DNA from: Steroidobacteraceae bacterium | Lineage (GTDB): Bacteria > Pseudomonadota > Gammaproteobacteria > Steroidobacterales > Steroidobacteraceae | Direction: 5' to 3' | NCBI GenBank assembly: GCA_019187495.1 | Contig: JABAQN010000030.1 | Coordinates: 1-56,063, forward strand | DNA: 56,063 nucleotides | Part shown: positions 49,841 through 56,063 of the stretch, in pieces | Numbering within the stretch: the first letter of the stretch is position 1 | Layout of the letters: every line of letters starts with the position of its first letter | Made by a program: the position numbers and the translations under genes | The notes under the pieces: generated by a model | The model's database searches: none | What the model saw: the letters and a program-made list of their open reading frames with translations, nothing else | Told to the model about the DNA's origin: nothing

Positions 49841-50191
49841 GTGCTTCGTACAGTATTGATGTTCATCCAGGTGTTCAGTTCGGTCGCGATCATCGCGCTC
49901 GTGCTGATCCAGCGCGGCAAGGGCGCGGACGCAGGCGCGGGCTTCGGCGCCGGCGCCTCGGGCACGGTCTTCGGCGCGCGCGGTGCGCGTACCGGACTGT
50001 CGCGCGCGACCGCGATTTTCGCGGCCGTGTTCATGCTGAACAGTCTCGCGCTCGTCTATCTCGGCAAGCAGGATGCCGCGCCGCCGCGCACGATACTCGA
50101 TGAGGTCGGAACGCCCGCGGCTCCGGCCGTGCCGTCGCCTGATGCGGCGCCGGTGCCGCAGGTGCCGGCTCCCGCGCCGGCAGGGCAATAG
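49841..50191 (+). CDS. secG: Preprotein translocase subunit SecG
   Basis: The 116-aa inner-membrane protein has two transmembrane helices (about residues 3-20 and 56-75), with LIQRGKGADAGAGFGAGASG then TVFGARGARTGLSRATA between them, the SecG signature. The C-terminal tail is Pro/Ala-rich. GTG start after GAAGG. It is followed by tRNA-Leu(GAG), as in many gammaproteobacteria. Confidence 0.95.
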   Translation: MLRTVLMFIQVFSSVAIIALVLIQRGKGADAGAGFGAGASGTVFGARGARTGLSRATAIFAAVFMLNSLALVYLGKQDAAPPRTILDEVGTPAAPAVPSPDAAPVPQVPAPAPAGQ

Positions 50192-50199
50192 GTACATAC

Positions 50200-50284
50200 G
50201 CCGACGTGGTGGAATTGGTAGACACACTAGCTTGAGGGGCTAGCGCCGCAAGGTGTGGGAGTTCGAATCTCCCCGTCGGCACCA
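50200..50284 (+). tRNA. tRNA-Leu (GAG)
   Basis: An 85-nt class II tRNA with acceptor pairs GCCGACG/CGTCGGC, D-arm with GGTGGAATTGGTAGACAC, anticodon stem CTAGC/GCTAG and loop TTGAGGG (anticodon GAG at 50234-50236). A long variable arm (CGCCGCAAGGTG) is followed by T-arm GGGAG-TTCGAAT-CTCCC, A and an encoded CCA. All arms pair well. It lies 8 bp after secG and before nuoA. Confidence 0.97.
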
Positions 50285-50325
50285 CCTTTGATACAATGCG
50301 CGCCGCTTTTTTCTGCCGGCGCAAC

Positions 50326-50694
50326 ATGCTCAGCAACTACCTTCCGATTCTCCTTTATCTCGGCATCGCGACCGGCGTCGGAGTGGCCCTGCTGATCCTC
50401 GGCACGCTGTTCGGCCGGTATTTCACGCGCCACCCGGACGACGCGGAAAAGCGCTCCGCGTACGAGTGCGGCTTCGAACCCTTCGAAGACAGCCGTCGCA
50501 GGTTCGACGTCCGCTACTACCTCGTCGCGATCCTGTTCATCGTGTTCGATCTCGAGATCGCCTTTCTCTTTCCGTGGGCGGTCGCGATCGACGCCATCGG
50601 CGTCGCGGGCCTCGTGGCGATGGGTGTATTCCTCGCGATCCTCGTCGTCGGCTTCATCTATGAATGGAAGAAGGGGGCGCTCGAGTGGGACTAG
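50326..50694 (+). CDS. nuoA: NADH-quinone oxidoreductase subunit A
   Basis: The 122-aa membrane subunit of complex I has three transmembrane helices and the signature [20 protein letters not shown], then [23 protein letters not shown] 50326 is chosen because NuoA homology starts at LSNYLPI; an upstream in-frame ATG overlaps the end of the tRNA processing region. It overlaps nuoB by 10 bp. Confidence 0.96.
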   Translation: MLSNYLPILLYLGIATGVGVALLILGTLFGRYFTRHPDDAEKRSAYECGFEPFEDSRRRFDVRYYLVAILFIVFDLEIAFLFPWAVAIDAIGVAGLVAMGVFLAILVVGFIYEWKKGALEWD

Positions 50695-51200
50695 ACCGTG
50701 ACGCCGCCGAAGCCGTCGAGCAGTACTCGCAGCGCGGCTTCCTGACCACGACCGTCGACAGCGTCGTCAGCTGGGCGCGCACCGGCTCGCTCTGGCCCAT
50801 GACTTTCGGCCTCGCCTGCTGCGCGGTCGAGATGATGCACACGGCGGCTTCGCGCTACGACCTCGACCGCTTCGGAATCGTGTTCCGGCCGAGTCCGCGC
50901 CAGTCCGACCTGATGATCGTGGCGGGCACGCTCGTCAACAAGATGGCGCCGGCCCTGCGCAAGGTCTACGACCAGATGGCCGAACCGCGCTGGGTGCTGT
51001 CGATGGGCTCGTGCGCGAACGGCGGCGGCTACTACCACTATTCCTATTCGGTGGTGCGCGGCTGCGACCGGATCGTGCCGGTGGATGTCTACGTGCCAGG
51101 CTGCCCGCCGACGGCCGAGGCGCTGCTCTACGGCATCCTGCAGCTACAGAAGAAGATCGCACGCAGCAGCATCGCGCAAACCGGCGCTGCGGCCCGCTGA
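50685..51200 (+). CDS. nuoB: NADH-quinone oxidoreductase subunit B
   Basis: The 171-aa peripheral-arm subunit carries the terminal cluster N2. Ligand cysteines are in [14 protein letters not shown] (tandem Cys), [20 protein letters not shown], and [12 protein letters not shown]. It donates electrons to quinone together with NuoD. GTG 50685 starts inside nuoA. Length is typical of the short proteobacterial form. Confidence 0.97.
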   Translation: MGLDRDAAEAVEQYSQRGFLTTTVDSVVSWARTGSLWPMTFGLACCAVEMMHTAASRYDLDRFGIVFRPSPRQSDLMIVAGTLVNKMAPALRKVYDQMAEPRWVLSMGSCANGGGYYHYSYSVVRGCDRIVPVDVYVPGCPPTAEALLYGILQLQKKIARSSIAQTGAAAR

Positions 51201-51213
51201 AGGGAAACCCGGC

Positions 51214-51876
51214 TTGTCTGACCGCATCGAAGCCCTGGCAAGGAACGTGGACGCGCAGCTCGCCGGCCGGGTGCGCCGCGTGCCCGCGCTGGCGGATGAA
51301 CTCGCGCTCGAAGTCGAACCGGCGGAGCTGCTCGCCGTCGCGCAGGTGCTGCGCGATGCGCCGGGCCTGCAGTTCGACACGTTGATCGACGTCTGCGGCG
51401 TCGATTACCTCGACTACGGGCGCGACGAGTGGCAGACGAACTCCGCGACCCGCCGGGGATTCAGCCGCGGCGTCGATCGCATCGCCGTGCGGCCGGGCGG
51501 GGGCAGCGGGCGCTACGCGGTCGTCTACCAGCTGCTGTCGGTGGCGCTGAACCAGCGCCTGCGCCTGCGCGTGTACTGCGAGAGCGGCGAGGACCCGGTC
51601 GTCGACTCGGTCACGGGCATCTGGGCATCCGCCAACTGGTTCGAACGGGAGGCCTTCGATCTTTTCGGCATCTTTTTCCGCGACCACCCGGACCTGCGCC
51701 GCATCCTCACGGACTACGGCTTCATCGGCCATCCGTTCCGCAAGGATTTCCCGCTCATCGGCAATGTCGAAGTGCGCTACGACGAGGAGAAGAAGCGCGT
51801 GGTGTACGAGCCGGTGGAGATCGAGCCGCGCACGCTCGTGCCGCGCGTGATACGCGGAGACACGCTGAGTGGCTGA
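51214..51876 (+). CDS. nuoC: NADH-quinone oxidoreductase subunit C
   Basis: The 220-aa 30-kDa subunit has the signature [20 protein letters not shown] then [20 protein letters not shown] and the end [19 protein letters not shown]. It is separate from NuoD, not fused as in E. coli. The TTG at 51214 is the likely start, 13 bp after nuoB with AGGGAAA upstream. It overlaps nuoD by 8 bp. Confidence 0.95.
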   Translation: MSDRIEALARNVDAQLAGRVRRVPALADELALEVEPAELLAVAQVLRDAPGLQFDTLIDVCGVDYLDYGRDEWQTNSATRRGFSRGVDRIAVRPGGGSGRYAVVYQLLSVALNQRLRLRVYCESGEDPVVDSVTGIWASANWFEREAFDLFGIFFRDHPDLRRILTDYGFIGHPFRKDFPLIGNVEVRYDEEKKRVVYEPVEIEPRTLVPRVIRGDTLSG

Positions 51877-53122
51877 CATCCGCAATTTCACGCTGAACTT
51901 CGGCCCGCAGCATCCGGCGGCGCACGGCGTGCTGCGCCTCGTGCTCGAGATGGACGGCGAGGTGATCACCAAGGCCGACCCGCACGTCGGCCTGCTGCAC
52001 CGGGGCACCGAAAAGCTCGCCGAATCGAAGCCGTTCAACCAGTCGATCGGCTACATGGACCGCCTCGACTACGTGTCGATGATGTGCAACGAGCACGCCT
52101 ACGTCCTGGCGATCGAAAGGCTGCTCGGCATCACGATCCCCGAGCGGGCGCAGTACATCCGGGTGATGTTCGACGAGGTCACCCGCGTCCTGAACCACCT
52201 GATGTGGCTCGGCGCGCACGGCCTCGACATCGGTGCGATGACCGTGCTGCTCTTGTGCTTCAAGGAGCGCGAGGACCTGATGGACTGCTACGAGGCGGTC
52301 TCGGGCACGCGCATGCACGCGACCTACTACCGACCGGGCGGCGTCTATCGCGACCTGCCGACCGAGATGCCGAAGTACCAGGCCTCGAAGTGGCGTTCGC
52401 AGAAGGATGCCGATCGCCTGAACGAGGCGCGCTCCGGCACGCTGCTCGACTTCATCGAGGACTTCACGCGGCGCTTCCCCAGGGCGATCGACGAGTACGA
52501 GACGCTGCTCACCGACAACCGCATCTGGAAGCAGCGCACGGTCGACATCGGGATCGTGACGCCCGAACGCGCCAGGCAGCTCGGCTTCACCGGGCCGATG
52601 CTGCGCGGCTCCGGCATCGCCTGGGACCTGCGCAAGCAGCAGCCCTATGAGGTGTACGACCGGATGGACTTCGACATCCCGGTCGGCGTGAACGGCGACT
52701 GCTATTCCCGCTACCTGGTCCGCGTCGAGGAAATGCGCCAGGCGAACCGCATCATCCGCCAGTGCGTCGACTGGCTGCGCGCGAACCCGGGGCCGGTGAT
52801 GATCGACGACCGCAAGGTACGTCCGCCGCGCCGCGAAGAAATGAAGGGCGACATGGAATCGCTGATCCATCACTTCAAGCATTTCTCGGAGGGCTATTGC
52901 GTGCCCGAGGGCGAGACCTACGCCGCGGTCGAGGCACCGAAGGGCGAGTTCGGCGTGTATCTCGTCTCCGACGGCGCGAACAAGCCCTACCGGCTGAAAT
53001 GCCGGGCGCCGGGTTTCGCGCACCTCTCGGCGCTGCCCGAGATGGTCGAAGGCCACATGCTGCAGGATGTCGTCGCGATGATCGGCACGCAGGACATCGT
53101 ATTCGGAGAGGTTGATCGCTGA
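51869..53122 (+). CDS. nuoD: NADH-quinone oxidoreductase subunit D
   Basis: This 417-aa 49-kDa subunit lines the quinone pocket. It shows [36 protein letters not shown] (His of the quinone site), [31 protein letters not shown], and the C-terminal [10 protein letters not shown] with conserved Arg. GTG start overlaps nuoC. Its last base is the A of the nuoE ATG. Confidence 0.97.
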   Translation: MADIRNFTLNFGPQHPAAHGVLRLVLEMDGEVITKADPHVGLLHRGTEKLAESKPFNQSIGYMDRLDYVSMMCNEHAYVLAIERLLGITIPERAQYIRVMFDEVTRVLNHLMWLGAHGLDIGAMTVLLLCFKEREDLMDCYEAVSGTRMHATYYRPGGVYRDLPTEMPKYQASKWRSQKDADRLNEARSGTLLDFIEDFTRRFPRAIDEYETLLTDNRIWKQRTVDIGIVTPERARQLGFTGPMLRGSGIAWDLRKQQPYEVYDRMDFDIPVGVNGDCYSRYLVRVEEMRQANRIIRQCVDWLRANPGPVMIDDRKVRPPRREEMKGDMESLIHHFKHFSEGYCVPEGETYAAVEAPKGEFGVYLVSDGANKPYRLKCRAPGFAHLSALPEMVEGHMLQDVVAMIGTQDIVFGEVDR

Positions 53123-53657
53123 TGGCCGTGACGACGAGTGATGGCGGGAGCTTCGAGCCCGTGCTCGGGGCGAAGGCGCAGCTGCTGAGCGAACACACCC
53201 GTGCCGAGATCGACCACTGGATCGGCAAGTTCCCGGCGGGCCGGCAGCGTTCGGCGGTGCTCGCCGCGCTGCGCTTCGCGCAGGAGCAGGGCAACGGATA
53301 CCTCACGGTCGAGCTGATGGACGCGGTCGCCGAGTATCTCGCGCTGCTGCCGCTCCAGGTCTATGAGGTCGCGAGCTTCTACTCGATGTTCGAGACGCAG
53401 CCCTGCGGGCGCCACCACGTGAGCATCTGCACCAACATCAGCTGCATGCTGAACGGCGCCGACGACCTGGTCGCGCACGCCGAGCGCAGGCTCGGCATCC
53501 GGCTCGGCGAGAGCACAGCCGACGGACGCATCTACCTGAAGAAGGAAGAGGAGTGCCTTGCGGCCTGCACCGGCGCACCGATGATGATGGTGGATCATGT
53601 CTACCACGAGAACCTCACCCCCGAGCGGATCGATGCGATCCTCGACGAGTTGAAGTG

Positions 53658-53658
<1 letters not shown>
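53122..53658 (+). CDS. nuoE: NADH-quinone oxidoreductase subunit E
   Basis: The 178-aa 24-kDa subunit of the NADH dehydrogenase module holds cluster N1a. It has a thioredoxin-like domain with [35 protein letters not shown], and [15 protein letters not shown], giving the four cysteine ligands. An N-terminal helical extension is normal. It couples to nuoF by TGATG. Confidence 0.97.
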
Positions 53659-54968
<1,310 letters not shown>

Positions 54969-54969
54969 G

Positions 54970-56063
54970 ATGACCGACGATTTCGTCAACATCGAAGTCG
55001 ACGGCGTGGCCGTCAAGGCGAAGAAGGGCGCGATGATCATCCAGGTCACCGACGCCAGCGACGTCTACGTGCCGCGCTTCTGCTACCACGAGAAGCTGTC
55101 GATCGCGGCGAGCTGCCGCATGTGCCTGATCGAGGTCGAGAAGTCGCCGAAGCCTCTGCCCGCGTGCGCGACCCCGGTCGCCGAGGGCATGAAGATCTTC
55201 ACCAAGTCGCCGAAGGCGCTCGCCGCGCAGAAGGCGACCATGGAGTTCCTGCTGGTCAACCACCCGCTCGACTGCCCGATCTGCGACCAGGGCGGCGAGT
55301 GCGAGCTGCAGGACCTGTCGATGGGATTCGGCCGCGATATCGCCCGCTTCTCCGAGCGCAAGCGCGTCGTCAAGGACAAGAACATCGGGCCGCTGATCTC
55401 CACCGACATGACCCGCTGCATCCATTGCACGCGCTGCGTGCGCTTCGGGCAGGACATCGCCGGCATCCGCGAGTTCGGCACGCCGGGGCGCGGAGAATGG
55501 GTGAAGATCGGCACCTACGTCGAGCGCAGTGTCGACCACGAACTGTCGGGCAACGTCATCGACCTGTGCCCGGTCGGCGCACTGAACAGCAAGCCGTTCC
55601 GCTTCCGGGCGCGCGGCTGGGAAATGACGCAGACGCCGCTCGTCTCGCCGCACGACGGCGCGGGTTCGAACCTCTACGGCCACGTGCTGCGTGGCAAGCT
55701 GCTGCGGGTCGTGCCGCGACCCAATGAAGAGATCAACGAGACCTGGATTTCCGATCGCGACCGCTTCAGCTACGAAGGCGTATACAGCGGTGACCGGCTG
55801 AATTCACCCATGCTGCGCGAGGGTCGCGAGTGGCGTGTCGTGAGCTGGGAGGCGGCGCTGGAAGCCGCCGCGAAGGGCCTGAAGCGCGCCAGGGATTCGC
55901 TGGGTGTCCTCGCGGCTCCCTCGGGCACGGTCGAGGAGCTGTACCTCCTCAACCGGCTCGTGCGCGGGCTCGGGTCGCACAACATCGATCATCGGCTGCG
56001 ACAGAGTGATTTTCGCGACCAGCATGCCGATCCGCTTTTCCCGTCGCTCGGCATTCCGTTCGC
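54970..56063 (+). CDS. nuoG: NADH-quinone oxidoreductase subunit G, partial
   Basis: The first 364 codons of the 75-kDa subunit are present; the gene runs off the right edge. It has a [2Fe-2S] ferredoxin domain with RFCYHEKLSIAASCRMCLIE and LPACATPV, a His-Cys3 cluster HPLDCPICDQGGECELQDLS, and a [4Fe-4S] site CIHCTRCVRFGQDIAGI with a fourth Cys in VIDLCPVGAL. The start of the molybdopterin-like domain follows (WEMTQTPLVSPHDGAGSN). It starts 1 bp after the nuoF stop. Confidence 0.96.
   Translation, partial: MTDDFVNIEVDGVAVKAKKGAMIIQVTDASDVYVPRFCYHEKLSIAASCRMCLIEVEKSPKPLPACATPVAEGMKIFTKSPKALAAQKATMEFLLVNHPLDCPICDQGGECELQDLSMGFGRDIARFSERKRVVKDKNIGPLISTDMTRCIHCTRCVRFGQDIAGIREFGTPGRGEWVKIGTYVERSVDHELSGNVIDLCPVGALNSKPFRFRARGWEMTQTPLVSPHDGAGSNLYGHVLRGKLLRVVPRPNEEINETWISDRDRFSYEGVYSGDRLNSPMLREGREWRVVSWEAALEAAAKGLKRARDSLGVLAAPSGTVEELYLLNRLVRGLGSHNIDHRLRQSDFRDQHADPLFPSLGIPF

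Overview
The window is a GC-rich chromosomal segment of a Gram-negative gammaproteobacterium. The gene orders nadK-recN-bamE/ratB-ratA/smpB-ssrA, hrcA-grpE-dnaK-dnaJ, dapB-carA-carB-greA, yhbY/rlmE-ftsH-folP-glmM and tpiA-secG-tRNA-Leu-nuoABCDEFG are typical of the Xanthomonadales/Nevskiales/Steroidobacterales neighbourhood. An hrcA gene, a TonB receptor and secreted periplasmic enzymes fit this. Genus cannot be read from the sequence alone.

Layout. 1-7 kb: an RND efflux pump operon (cut by the left edge) with a near-perfect operator palindrome, the Prc/Tsp periplasmic protease, and a small membrane protein coupled to a secreted M28 peptidase. 7-13 kb: small hypothetical proteins, a Gfo/Idh/MocA oxidoreductase, a DsbA-like protein, N-carbamoylputrescine amidase, and nadA-nadB preceded by a perfect FNR/ANR box. 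13-21.5 kb: an accessory, probably catabolic region with a secreted GH3 glycosidase, SnoaL-like proteins, a TonB-dependent receptor, a LysR regulator, and a three-gene overlapping unit (SnoaL-like, methyltransferase, PQQ-type sugar dehydrogenase lipoprotein). 21.5-24 kb: an Lrp/AsnC regulator divergent from leuA.

24-27 kb is the most unusual part. A small island holds a Fic enzyme, a HigB/RelE-type toxin-antitoxin pair and a helicase remnant, and it abuts the 3' end of ssrA. The ssrA (tmRNA) gene on the minus strand encodes the tag ANDDNYALAA. Its T-loop is interrupted by a 301-nt group I intron resembling the Azoarcus tRNA-Ile intron, so a complete tRNA-like domain exists only after splicing. 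smpB, for the tmRNA partner protein, lies 1 kb away.

27-50 kb is housekeeping: panE-like reductase, smpB, ratA-rnfH, bamE/fur, recN, nadK, the heat-shock operon with two sigma-32-type promoters, dapB, carAB-greA with a candidate attenuated leader, yhbY, rlmE, ftsH, folP, glmM, a DUF4399 protein, tpiA and secG. 50-56 kb: tRNA-Leu(GAG), then the respiratory complex I operon nuoA to nuoG, the last cut by the right edge. Most genes within an operon overlap by 1-10 bp, indicating translational coupling.
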